Below, piece by piece: positions 10,039 through 23,120 of a DNA stretch of 26,544 bases. Position numbers and translations under genes: made by a program. The stretch is from Asterionellopsis glacialis. Taxonomy: Eukaryota; Bacillariophyta; Plagiogrammaphyceae; Rhaphoneidales; Asterionellopsidaceae. The stretch spans positions 1 to 26,544 of the forward strand of contig WKLE02001451.1 in assembly GCA_014885115.2 (NCBI GenBank), in the 5' to 3' direction. Numbering within the stretch: position 1 is the first letter of the stretch; every line of letters begins with the position of its first letter. Under the pieces are notes generated by a model. The model was not told where the DNA came from. It saw only the letters and a program-made list of their open reading frames with translations, and ran no database searches.

Positions 10039-10066
10039 AGACGGACGTATCTAATGTTGTCCGTCT
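10039..10066. repeat. Inverted repeat upstream of Arp1
   Basis: AGACGGAC (10039-10046) and GTCCGTCT (10059-10066) can form an 8-bp stem with a 12-nt loop. A direct repeat CTGCTTGAC flanks it (10022-10030 and 10069-10077). It lies about 240 bp before the Arp1 start codon; its role is unknown. Confidence 0.6.
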
Positions 10067-10306
10067 GGCTGCTTGACTTGATTTCGCGGGCGATTCTATT
10101 GTCGTTTTGTCTGCGTGGGTACCATGAATTGGTGTACGTGCCAGGTACCGGTATCTTCCCCCCCACTCTTCCACCCGGCTCTCCCAAGCAAGCAAGCAAG
10201 CCAACTCGCCGACCAACTGACTGACCAGGACACCAAGAGCAAGAAGTCACGCCAGCGCCCTTTCCAAAGCCATCTTATTGACGCGCCACTCTCAAAACGC
10301 TATCCA

Positions 10307-11789
10307 ATGAGCACTGCAGAGGGCGGTGAAGCTCCCGGTGGGGAGGCAGGTGGTGCCTCTATGCTTTTGAACCAACCGGTCGTTATCGATAATGGTACAT
10401 CAACTATTAAAGCCGGTTTTGCAGGTGCCTCGAAACCAAAGGTGCGTTTGATATTAGCATGTCGTTTTCGTCTGTGCTCTTCACGGGTACATGGTGGTCT
10501 TTTATTTTTTTACGCAAACGTTCGTACTGTTTCTACTGTGTGTCTGCATTGGCATGCATGCTGCAGCACACACCTGCTTTCCTTTTTTTTCCATATTATG
10601 ATGTAATGCCATGATGATTACTCTCGAGTTTCATTACATTTTCACTAACTAGGTTTTTATAACTACTGTTGATGCATCACATTCTATATTTGCAAAAAAT
10701 GATTGATTCTTGATTCCTGTGTAGGTTGTGATTGGAACGAAAGTTGGACGTACAAAGCACATGCGGATCATGCCTGGTGGAGCGTTGGAGCAGGAACAAG
10801 AGCGATCAGGACCATCATCTTCTTTTGTTGGACAAAAACTTGATGAACACAGAGGAGCCTTCTTGCTTCAATTTCCAATGGATAAAGGTAGTATTGTCGA
10901 TGGTGGCTGGGATGCTATGGAACGTGTCTGGGATCATGTCTACTCGGAATCCAATCTCGGTGCACAAAGGGATCAACACCCTGCTCTCTTGACTGAGGCA
11001 CCACTTAACCCTAGGAGCAATCGCGACCAGACGGCTGAAATATTTTTTGAAACCTTTCGAACTCCTGCTTTGTTTTTTGCACCTCCGTCTGTGCTTAGTT
11101 TGTATGCTTCCGGTCGCACTACAGGTGTTGTGCTTGACGTTGGTGAAGGCGTTACTCATTGCGTCCCTGTTTACGAAGGCCATGCACTTCCCCATTCGGT
11201 AATGAGGAGTGACGTCGCTGGACGGGATGTCACAGCCCGCCTTCAACTCTTGCTGCGTAGATGTGGTCTGTCGTTTACGACTACAGCTGAATCGGACTTG
11301 GTGAAAACCATGAAAGAAGAAATTGGCTATGTAACACCCAACCCCACAGAGATCGACGAAAAAGAATCAAAAGCACAGTACCAGTTACCAGATGGACAAG
11401 TAGTCAATGTCTCATCGGAAAGGTACCAGTCACCAGAGATTCTCTTTAACCCATCAATTATTGGTTCCGAAGAACCGGGCGTAGCAGACGTCTTAGTGAA
11501 ATCGATTCTCAAGAGTGATATTGACTTACGGTCCACCCTCTTTTCACAGATTGTGCTAGCAGGAGGTTCGACTATGTTTCCTGGATTTGGTGAGCGTATG
11601 TTGTACGAGATGCGAGCCCGATGCCCCTCGCACACACGGATACGAATTTCGGCGCCACCGGAAAGAATGCATTCAGCCTTTGTGGGTGGATCAATTCTTG
11701 CCAGTCTTGCCACCTTTAAGACCATGTGGGTCACACGCGCCGAATACGAAGAGCACGGATCAAAAATCTTACATCAAGGATCGCTGTGA
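10307..11789 (+). CDS. ARP1: Actin-related protein 1 (centractin), dynactin filament subunit
   Basis: Two exons, 10307-10441 and 10725-11789, joined in phase 0 across a 283-bp intron (GTGCGT...TGTGTAG), giving 399 aa. Arp1 forms the short filament of dynactin, the cofactor that links cytoplasmic dynein to cargo. Actin-fold nucleotide motifs are present: DNGTSTIKAGFAG (28-40), LDVGEGVTH (182-190) and VLAGGSTMFPGF (322-333). Assignment to Arp1 rather than conventional actin rests on VGRTKHMRIMPGGAL, VPVYEGHALPHSVMR..DVAGRDVT, KAQYQLPDGQ, ILKSDIDLRSTLFS, RISAPPERMHSAFVGGSILASL and the ending TMWVTRAEYEEHG. Differences from animal Arp1 are an acidic, Gly-rich N-terminal extension of about 22 residues and a Ser/Gln-rich insert at about 66-78. 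The start at 10307 is the ATG nearest the conserved core. Confidence 0.92.
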
Positions 11790-12191
11790 GTTCCTGAATA
11801 GTGAAGATGATCATCACAACAGAATAAATCTTGCTTTGTTCGTAGCCGCCACTAGAGCACTTTTTCAATTTTTAAAAATGAATAAAAACCAGAAATGCCC
11901 TTTTATAGTTTCTTTTGTCCGTATGTTTCATGTACTTTTTAAAAGCATCTATAATTTATTCATGTGTATTACATCTAATATCATAATCCCCAATCCGATA
12001 TAGACCCTTATGAAACACTATGATAGACTCGAACTTTGATGAAAATGTGCACTAGTATCAAATCAGTTCTATCTGCTCTTCTTGTAACCGTCTTCTAAGC
12101 GATGCCACATCAGGATTGCTGTGATATAGAAAAACAAGTTGCATGAATGCATTCTACTGCCCTTTTTATCTGTATTAAATTTTTACCACAC
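11790..12191. other. Convergent intergenic region
   Basis: About 400 bp of AT-rich DNA between the ends of Arp1 and the transporter gene, holding both 3' UTRs. No repeat, palindrome cluster or gene is visible. Confidence 0.7.
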
Positions 12192-13703
12192 CTATGAATC
12201 ATCTTCATCAGAAGATGTTTCCGTCGAACTTTCCGAAGTTGATTTTGAATAGTATATCTTCATACCAGTAAGCATTGTCAGAAAACCGAACAAAAGAATA
12301 AATGACGCTGGAATTGACCAAGGTTCACCAACATCAGTTCCATTACTGCAATAATAAGTTAAGAGCCCAAGCAACCAAACACAAGCCGTACGAAGATTTT
12401 TCCACACGTTCCGAGTCATTGAACTGGTGACAGCAGTTGCCCAGATATTTAGGATACCAGTTATTGTAAACAAGATAGTTAAACAAACTGCATAGACTGT
12501 TTTGAAAGACGAATTGAATAGTGTGCTGATTGTATCAGAGGGATCTTCACCAAATACAGGTGCAAGTGGAAAATACAACACAAGAGCAAACATTAAACCA
12601 AAGAGACCTTCATAGCCCAACAAAAGTGTTGGGGGAAAGTCAGTTTCTTGCATAAAAAGTTCCTCGGCAAGGTCTTGGAATACCGACATTATGGACTGTC
12701 CAACGATTAGAAGGATTCCAATGTAATGACCCTGCTGCTCGTTGTTGCTTGTCTTCTCGGAGGATCCAGAGGCAGAGTCATCTTCCCTGCTTGGTTCCGA
12801 TGAATCTGTAAGGCCCGAAATAATTACACCGATAGTAATAATACCAACTCCAATCCAACGCCACTTGGAAACAAGCCTCTTTCGTATGATCCTCTGCGCA
12901 ACAACACTTAAGACTAATTCTAAGCCACTTATAAGCATTTCCGCAACTGATGCAGGGACATAGATAAGAGATGCCCAACGCATAACAGAGTTACAAAGGT
13001 TAAAGAATCCCGGAATCATAGGTTTAAGGGCGAAAGGAATATGGTGTATAAGTTTTGTAGCTTCATGAGAATCAAGGGTAAGGCCATGGCCAGATCCTGG
13101 TATTAATCTTGCACGATGGAACTTGGCTTGGTTGTAGTCTTGAAGTAATGTTGACTCTGTTTTATCAGAGGAATGCATATTATTATCTGCTTTGTTGATG
13201 TCATCCTTTTCGTTTTGATTTGTTTTTGTTTGCTTGTACGCTTTCTTTTGAACAGATTTGTAATGCTCAGAATAATCTCCAACAGGTACACAGCTAGGAT
13301 TTTCCCCAGAGCCCGAATTTTCAATCGTAATTGTCCTATAATCATCTTTTTGAAGTTGTTTAGTGTTCATTTGGTGGGTTTGTTGAACTTCACCCACTTC
13401 TAGTAGATCGACGTCCGGTAAGAAAGATGTGACTTTTTTCTCAAGACTTTGACCAGCTGGATCTGCAACTTTGTCCAATTTTTCACTTTCTGTTTTTTTA
13501 TTGATACTGTTCTGCTCTTTGATACACAAGGTAAGATAATGAACGATCAGAGCAAATGACTGACCTAGAAGATATAATATTGTGACAAATAATGCACTTT
13601 CAAACCCAAGCTGGTAAAATAACTTCACAGCGACACTCCTTCCAGCACCGGTAATGACCATCCCAATTAGAATAAACCAAATTTTTGGAGTATACTCGAT
13701 CAT
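12192..13703 (-). CDS. SLC35F6-like (EamA/DMT superfamily) membrane transporter
   Basis: Single-exon gene of 503 aa, ATG at 13701-13703 and TAG at 12192-12194. It has about ten hydrophobic segments: two near the N-terminus (about 7-26, 36-60), then eight between about 225 and 484. The drug/metabolite-transporter fold and SLC35F6-type signatures are visible: RWASLIYVPASVAEMLISGLE (second half of the first repeat), RWIGVGIITIGVIISGLTD, LLIVGQSIMSVFQDLAEELFM, LLLGYEGLFGL, and the SMTRNVWKNLRTACVWLLGL segment. SLC35F6 proteins sit in lysosomal, mitochondrial or Golgi-type membranes; the substrate is not well defined, so no sugar is claimed. A polar loop of about 160 residues (62-222), Lys/Asn/Gln-rich, separates segments 2 and 3 and is absent from the animal protein. 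The C-terminus is acidic and Ser-rich. Confidence 0.85.
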   Translation of the reverse strand: MIEYTPKIWFILIGMVITGAGRSVAVKLFYQLGFESALFVTILYLLGQSFALIVHYLTLCIKEQNSINKKTESEKLDKVADPAGQSLEKKVTSFLPDVDLLEVGEVQQTHQMNTKQLQKDDYRTITIENSGSGENPSCVPVGDYSEHYKSVQKKAYKQTKTNQNEKDDINKADNNMHSSDKTESTLLQDYNQAKFHRARLIPGSGHGLTLDSHEATKLIHHIPFALKPMIPGFFNLCNSVMRWASLIYVPASVAEMLISGLELVLSVVAQRIIRKRLVSKWRWIGVGIITIGVIISGLTDSSEPSREDDSASGSSEKTSNNEQQGHYIGILLIVGQSIMSVFQDLAEELFMQETDFPPTLLLGYEGLFGLMFALVLYFPLAPVFGEDPSDTISTLFNSSFKTVYAVCLTILFTITGILNIWATAVTSSMTRNVWKNLRTACVWLLGLLTYYCSNGTDVGEPWSIPASFILLFGFLTMLTGMKIYYSKSTSESSTETSSDEDDS

Positions 13704-14039
13704 GGTGTTGATCTTGTTTCTCTTCTAAAGTCAATCGTGTGTATAATTCTCAAAGACGTTTTATTGCGTTCAAAGACCTTTGCGATCACCGTTTTGTATG
13801 GTACGCAAATATATTGATGGGAACCTTGTCGATGATGAAAGGTGAACTAGAAAAAAGTGGGAATGTTCTATGTTGTATGATATTGTCTTTACGTGCATGC
13901 ACTTCTATTGATGATAACGCTGTCAATGATAAGAATGCGAAGAAGGTAGACAAGTCATGAGATGAACCCAGGTAGGACTAGAACCTAGAGAGGGATCACA
14001 AACTGGACTGTTCTTTATTTTCAGAGCAAATTCCGTGTA

Positions 14040-14660
14040 AAGTTCGTACCTGGTACTATTGGTGGAGTCATAATAAGACACATACTTAGTAGTAGTCACA
14101 GGTAACTGAAATAAAATGAAGTTTTTTTTAATGGAGACATCCAATCCTATAGACGAAGCTGTATTAAATACCTGCTGGTACAAAGAAAAAACCTATCAAC
14201 GCAGACCTGGTAATATCGTTTTGTCACGTTTGTAGCAGAACAATGTTCCTGGTCCTTACTGTACATAGAAGTACCAGGTATGGAATTTTGAACATCTCGA
14301 GAGTGGTACCTGGTACCTTTTTTTACAGTACCAGCCATTATTGGTACCTGGGTAAACGCAAGTCAACCATAGAAAGTATCTCTCACCTGTAACTGGTAGT
14401 GCTAGATGTGACGCACGTGCTAGGACTCTAAGTCCTAGGTCCTATCCAGGTAGGTCCTAGAGGTCCTACCTGGTACCTACCTGGTAGTTGCCACTGCACC
14501 TCGATGTTCCAACCGGATTTCGTCCTAAAGATATATTTTTATTAATATTACTACTTCAAAATATCTGTCTTGTTTTATTAATTACAGGTACACTTGTTGC
14601 AGTTTTTGCTGCAAACGACATCTGTCTCCCTGCTTACCAGGTAAATAAAGGTACAAGTAC
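14040..14660. repeat. Second cluster of TACCWGGTA and AGGWCCT palindromes
   Basis: Six exact TACCAGGTA/TACCTGGTA copies are seen (near 14047, 14271, 14308, 14469, 14478 and 14636). The stretch 14420-14490 interleaves them with TAGGTCCTA-type and CCTAGG cores almost without a break. A related single site lies at 15545-15555. Confidence 0.82.
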
Positions 14661-15128
14661 AAAATCTACCAAAGAAACAGATATAGCAACGACTGGGACA
14701 GGCGGAATTCTCGTGAAGACAAAATCAAGAGTCTCTTCATGAATCATTCGAATGGTTGAAACCAGTTCTCAATTATTTTATTGGATAAAAAAAACTGTTC
14801 ATAAAGCGATACAACATTTTCCATAAGCAAGCTTGTTTACCTAAAACAGCTTCTACACGTATTTACTTGTAAATACCGGTACTGAAAGGCATATTAAACT
14901 TAACGAAATCCAGATCGAACTTTGCAAAGAACACCAGTAAATTTCGAGAAAACTATTTTTTCAAAGTCGAGCCATCACCTCAAACATCTTGTAAGTAATT
15001 CTCTGGTCAAAGCAATTATACAATTCACAAAGCAAACTTTTTGCAAGACTGTTTGATCCAGGTCAAGATTTCATTCCACCTGCTATTTACCTCATCTTGG
15101 CAGAATTGTGTCACAATAAGCTTTGGGT

Positions 15129-15241
15129 CCAAAGATATCTTTCTATATAATAAATAAACTCTAAACCGTTATTAAACTACCTAACGCTACTAAAATAATC
15201 GGCCTGGTGACATCCAAAGTCATGCCCAAAGATATCTTTCT
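15129..15241. repeat. Repeated 16-mer with palindromic AAAGATATCTTT core
   Basis: CCAAAGATATCTTTCT occurs at 15129-15144 and again at 15226-15241, 97 bp apart in the same orientation. The inner 12 bp is a perfect palindrome. The surrounding sequence is not duplicated. Confidence 0.75.
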
Positions 15242-16168
15242 TGTTTGATGCTTGTCTGATAATTCTTATATTGTTATACATGGACCACAAAATATCCCCA
15301 AGGTTTATGGCAGTGGAGACAATGGACAATGGCAACTAAATGACAAAACCAAAAATGCCATTAAATGAGTGTATTGCATTGTTGCACTTATTCAAATAAC
15401 ATTTTATGCTGTGTGAAGTGCTTTGTTCTCAAATCAAAATTTTCTATTGGAACAAGATTTGTAATCGTAGGATTGGCACAAGGGATTCTTACACTCATTT
15501 TTTATTTCAGCAGCAGTCAACAAAAGAAGGTATTCAGGTAAACCTGGTAGGTCCTGGCAATATGATGGGATAGTAAAAAAGAAACATTGGCTTGTAAAAG
15601 AGTATTTTATGTTAGATATGTTAGTATAGCTTCGATACTTCTTTAAAAAGATGTCCCCAAAGCGGCATGAATTAAGGAAAATGGCAAGGTCCTGTACTGC
15701 CAAAGCTATGTATTGGGAAGTGGAAACATCAAGGGAGGATGATAATGATACCGAAAACCAAGAAAACAAGAACAGCAATAAACATTTTTTTCTTATTGGT
15801 AGAATTGGGTTCAAAATGAGATATCACTTTTAGTGAATTTTTTTTTAAATGATTAATCTGCTTCTGCTATTTAAATTGGCATCAAATACAGATCCCTATG
15901 ATTTTGTGTTAAACTCAGTAGCAACATGTTTTTTATTATCAAACCAATGTGGTGTACTTATTACTTTATTGGTAAAGCCTATCCTTCTCCATGATTGATG
16001 GAAACGATGGGACGGAAAAGCAGGCTGTTGAGATGCACCAGAAAAAAATGGTCAAACAAGAATTAAGATCATGGCGTCTGATTTTCTACAGATTTTATTA
16101 TGTAAGTCCCCAGATTTTACTTGAACCCTCTCTAGAGTAGAGTCTTATTCCTATAGTGGTCTACTCAC

Positions 16169-16184
16169 TCTCTCTAGAGAGAGA
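16169..16184. repeat. 16-bp perfect palindrome
   Basis: TCTCTCTAGAGAGAGA is its own reverse complement. A related CTCTAGAG site lies about 35 bp upstream (near 16130), and the same core recurs at 22907-22978. Confidence 0.8.
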
Positions 16185-16899
16185 TACCGGAGCACTCCTA
16201 AAATTCTTTTTGCTGCAAAAATCTCAAATTCATCCGGCTCTTTTCCGGGTTTCCCCATATCAAATTAGCCTAATCCAACCGGACCAAACTGTGTCCCAAC
16301 TGATGCTTGGTTCCAAATCCACATATCCTGTGCCAAACAAAGAGAAATCTCTCTTTACAAACAAAATGACATCAACGTATGCAAGATTACACCACCATCG
16401 CTAACCACTCAACAATCAACCCACAACATACTCTAGTCATGATTATGCTCCACTTGTCTTGTCCGGTCTTGTATTCTTTTTTGTGGTCCCATCTTCCTTT
16501 TCCTCTTCTAAGGGTACATCTCATAATTTTTGTCAAGTGATTTTTTTTATTGTCGTCATCGTTGTCGTAAAGATGATGATGATAATCATAAAAAAGAAGA
16601 ATGAAGATAATCCATTCCTTGTAGGTAAGTCTCATGGAAGGGAGAAGGTACTGGAATGATTGATTGTTGTGTTACTAGGTGCTCAGTCACCACCAAGGTT
16701 GGTCATGGTGGAGTCGTCTCGAGTCTCCCCTGCAGTGGAGTATCGATGTGAAACTCACTTAAGTATTCTTTTTGTTGTATTTGTCTTGTAAAGATGAAAG
16801 TAGTAATGTAATTTCATTTTTGTGGAATGAATACTAAATTTTTATATGATTGGGACTGTTTAAGAGAGAGTGAACCAAATGGCGCAAGTGAATTTTGGG

Positions 16900-16908
16900 T
16901 TTGGCGCG
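16900..16908 (+). promoter_or_regulatory. E2F-like site
   Basis: TTTGGCGCG matches the E2F/DP consensus TTTSGCGCS. A second GGCGC occurs about 20 bp upstream (16881). It lies about 410 bp before the zinc-ribbon gene. The match is by eye only. Confidence 0.25.
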
Positions 16909-17319
16909 GTTGGGAGTACCAATTTGGGCTGGTCTGCCCAATTTGATCCGGCCTGAATTTTAGGAGCGCTCCACTAATGTATTCATTCATCTTTCCGGTA
17001 ACTGTCTGTCAGTCAGTACCTGTGCTTCCAGGAGTTTTTCACGTTGGGAGCCAGCGAGCGAGTCGTGTGTCCATCACAAAAAATAATTTAGGCCTAACTC
17101 AGGTTGTGAGTTGTGAAGCTTTGATTTTTCGATTTGTCTCAATTCGAAAAATCGTCATCTTGACACCGACCGTGTCACTTTTCGAGAAGCCAATCACACA
17201 TCGCGAGTGCCATCACGACTTCACGTATTGATCATCAATAAGACCCCATTCCTTCTTGAAATGTAACATAAAATTTCTCTTGTGTCACAACCAAACTACG
17301 ACCAGAAAACATAACTACA

Positions 17320-17556
17320 ATGAACAAGATGAACCCTCAAGATGCTGCCGTTGTTACCAAGTCCGACAGGAACCATCTTGTAACAGAGACACAGGCTACG
17401 ATCTTCTCAGTCGGCGGTTCACCTCCACAGAAGATGAAACGCGTATGGATATGCGATGCTTGTGGCGCGAATATGGATAGGCTTCCCTGCTTTGAAGAAG
17501 AGGAACCGGCACATTGTGATCACTGCGAACGTTCTCTCCGTTGGACAGACATGTAA
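17320..17556 (+). CDS. Small zinc-ribbon protein
   Basis: 78-aa open frame, ATG at 17320 and TAA at 17554-17556. The second half holds a likely zinc site: C45-x2-C48 (ICDACG) and C66-x2-C69 (HCDHCE), with an extra C57 and an acidic EEEE run between the pairs. A Trp lies just before and after the module. This is the rubredoxin-like or zinc-ribbon spacing used for structural zinc. The first 40 residues are polar and probably flexible. The start context is A-rich (actacaATG), as expected for a real gene, and the frame has more coding character than the 3.6 kb gap before it. It ends 305 bp from the convergent SRPK gene. No orthologue is recognised; a nucleic-acid or protein-binding role would be a guess. 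Confidence 0.6.
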   Translation: MNKMNPQDAAVVTKSDRNHLVTETQATIFSVGGSPPQKMKRVWICDACGANMDRLPCFEEEEPAHCDHCERSLRWTDM

Positions 17557-17861
17557 ATACACTTATCCCTAGAATGCCAACGGAACCCCTTTTCTTTTTA
17601 ACTTTGTTCTCTTCTTGCTACGCAATTTTAGAGGCGACTATTAGAGAATACCATTGACTAGAGCTAAAACGTTTTGATTTGTATGATTTATTTACCTGCA
17701 TTTAGGTGTGCCCCTTGTGTCGTAATTATAATATGGACTAGTAAAATTATCTAGAGATGCCATTTCACAACTTTCATTCTTTTTGAATCAAAGGTCAGCT
17801 TGTTCTCTTCATCTGCCTAGATTGCGAGTGGAGCATTTTTATATCATGAAAAGTGATGCCT
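17557..17861. other. Convergent intergenic region
   Basis: About 305 bp of AT-rich sequence holding the 3' ends of the zinc-ribbon and SRPK genes. No gene or repeat is visible. Confidence 0.7.
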
Positions 17862-21612
<3,751 letters not shown>

Positions 21613-23120
21613 CGTGCTTTACGGCTCTCAACTTTGCCGTGACCTCCAATGATCGCCCGAGAATCTTTCGTACGTTGTTGTCTGTTATTTGTTCCTGCCC
21701 AATTCCCTCACCACGATCCTTCCGCGACTGATTTTCTCTAGATACCAATCTAATTCGTTTCCAAAGGCGCAATTGAGAGTGTGCAGTTAGGAATGCCTTC
21801 CTCCCTCTTCATGTAACGGCACACCAAGGATAGTATCAGTTCGTGCTGCTACTTCAAACCGTGGGTTGAGATGATTTTAACATGCAGGCTACGACGGTAC
21901 TTGCTGTAAGCAGGACCAGGGACTTTTCCTGCCTTGCACCTGCTCGCTAGGCCTTCTAGTCCTAGGTCCTTAGTCCCAGAATTCTACCGGTACATACATG
22001 GTGTACATCCAGTACCTGTACTCGCAAGTCAAGAAGTTCGATAGCTAGAGCTTACAGTAGAAAAGAAGCCCGTTTGATGGGCCCCACGCCACAAGCAGAA
22101 CCAAAGAAATACAGTACAGGTAAGTACCGTGTCAGGCACAAACTAACGGTTAAACATGGTAATCGTTTTAGCATCTATACACATCTACTTGTAGACAAGT
22201 TGCTAAGACTATGCTCGAGTCTTTCCTTATACTAGAAAATAATATCTCATCAAATATTGCACCAGTATTATTTATACTATCAATACAACGTTCATAACGA
22301 GTATGATTTTCATTATGATAGATGAACATATCAGTTGCACTATATTAAAACATGTCAAGATGACAAAATTCCACATTTTTTTTCACTCATAACATTATAC
22401 AACAGCATTTGAAGCGCCGGCTCATCGAGAGGTTCATCACACAGAATCTTTAAAAAAAAACAAGGGAGCAGAAACTGGAACACATAATATAATTTTGTTG
22501 AAAATATTGTGGTAGTTCAATGTACCTTCGTATTAGCTCGTAGGTATATGTGTACCGTACATGGGGTACATGTATCTACCTACTACAAAAATCCGGTACA
22601 GATGCCAATGCAATTAGTGTTCAAACTAACAATATACACTTTATTAATGAGGAATCTTATATACGATTGACGCCTTGTACAATGCAATGACGATTCCTCC
22701 AGAGCAAATTTATTGGTATAAATTGGTATGGGTACGCCTGCCATGATTTAGCCTGTCGCCAGCCGTACCTTAATCAAGCAAGAATGATCAATATGAACTC
22801 ACAACATTACTCTAACCCTAACATTCATTGTCTTAGGCCCATAGAACAAAAAAGATACGGTATCTTTGTCTTCTTGTTGTCGCCATCAAAATACTCAAAG
22901 GTAGTCCTAGAGAGTCCTCCAGTAGAGTAGAGGACTCTCTAGCTCTAGAGAGGACCTCTACTGTAGAGGTCCTCTCTACTAGACCTAGTTTAGGAGTCCT
23001 ACACATCAGGGTAAAGCTCTCGCGCCTTTGCATCGATACGCATGAAATGCTGGTGCAGGTGCACGTGATACCATTCCACCACGTTACAATAGATCAAACT
23101 CTTGCTCCCAGTCAACCGAG
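21613..23120. other. Divergent gap with palindromes and hairpins
   Basis: About 1.5 kb between the SRPK and methyltransferase start codons. It has CCTAGG/TAGGTCCT and GTAC-rich elements at about 21955-22135, a TACATGTA-type group near 22550-22580, and the strong double hairpin at 22907-22978. The middle (22200-22500) is plain AT-rich DNA. No gene is supported. Confidence 0.6.
22907..22978. repeat. Two adjacent hairpin-forming palindromes
   Basis: Hairpin 1: CTAGAGAGTCCTC (22907-22919) pairs perfectly with GAGGACTCTCTAG (22930-22942) around a 10-nt loop. Hairpin 2: the 16-bp arms TAGAGAGGACCTCTAC (22946-22961) and GTAGAGGTCCTCTCTA (22963-22978) are perfect and separated by one base, so the whole is a 33-bp palindrome. 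Both mix AGGWCCT and CTCTAGAG cores. Confidence 0.92.

Larger units (their letters stand above)
7876..10306. other. Long divergent gap rich in micro-palindromes
   Basis: About 2.4 kb between the cyclase and Arp1 start codons. The first 250 bp is ordinary promoter-like sequence for the cyclase. From about 8280 to 9760 it is packed with short palindromes built on TACCWGGTA and AGGWCCT. The last 150 bp before Arp1 is C/A-rich with CAAG repeats (about 10187-10201), fitting a 5' UTR. The open frames here lack coding character and run through the repeats, so no gene is called. Confidence 0.65.
13704..17319. other. Long divergent gap, AT-rich with repeat clusters
   Basis: About 3.6 kb between the transporter and zinc-ribbon start codons, the longest gene-free stretch. 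It contains a micro-palindrome cluster (about 14040-14660), a repeated 16-mer with an AAAGATATCTTT core (15129 and 15226), and a CTCTAGAG-type palindrome (16169-16184). An E2F-like site (TTTGGCGCG, 16900-16908) lies about 400 bp before the zinc-ribbon start. Open frames here begin mostly at non-ATG codons and show no domain. Confidence 0.6.

Noticed and set aside
9807..10250. Minus-strand 147-residue frame before Arp1
   Set aside because: It runs antisense through the palindromes and the probable Arp1 leader, with low-complexity, non-protein-like composition.
13739..13960. Plus-strand 73-residue frame next to the transporter promoter
   Set aside because: Starts at GTG, has no domain, and lies where the transporter 5' UTR and promoter are expected.
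14488..14742. Plus-strand frame with a hydrophobic stretch and splice-like edges (TTACAG and CAG|GTAAAT)
   Set aside because: It starts at a TTG inside the palindrome cluster and no partner exon was found. The splice-like edges may be chance; too weak to call.
15434..15814. Minus-strand 126-residue frame with a signal-peptide-like start
   Set aside because: It begins at a TTG and has no internal ATG. No domain is visible and it covers AT-rich DNA with a TACC-type repeat site.
15651..15833. Plus-strand 60-residue ATG frame
   Set aside because: Short, polar, no motif, in AT-rich gap DNA; chance is the simplest explanation.
22907..22978. Transposon terminal inverted repeats
   Set aside because: The arms are adjacent with no internal element and no target-site duplication was seen.
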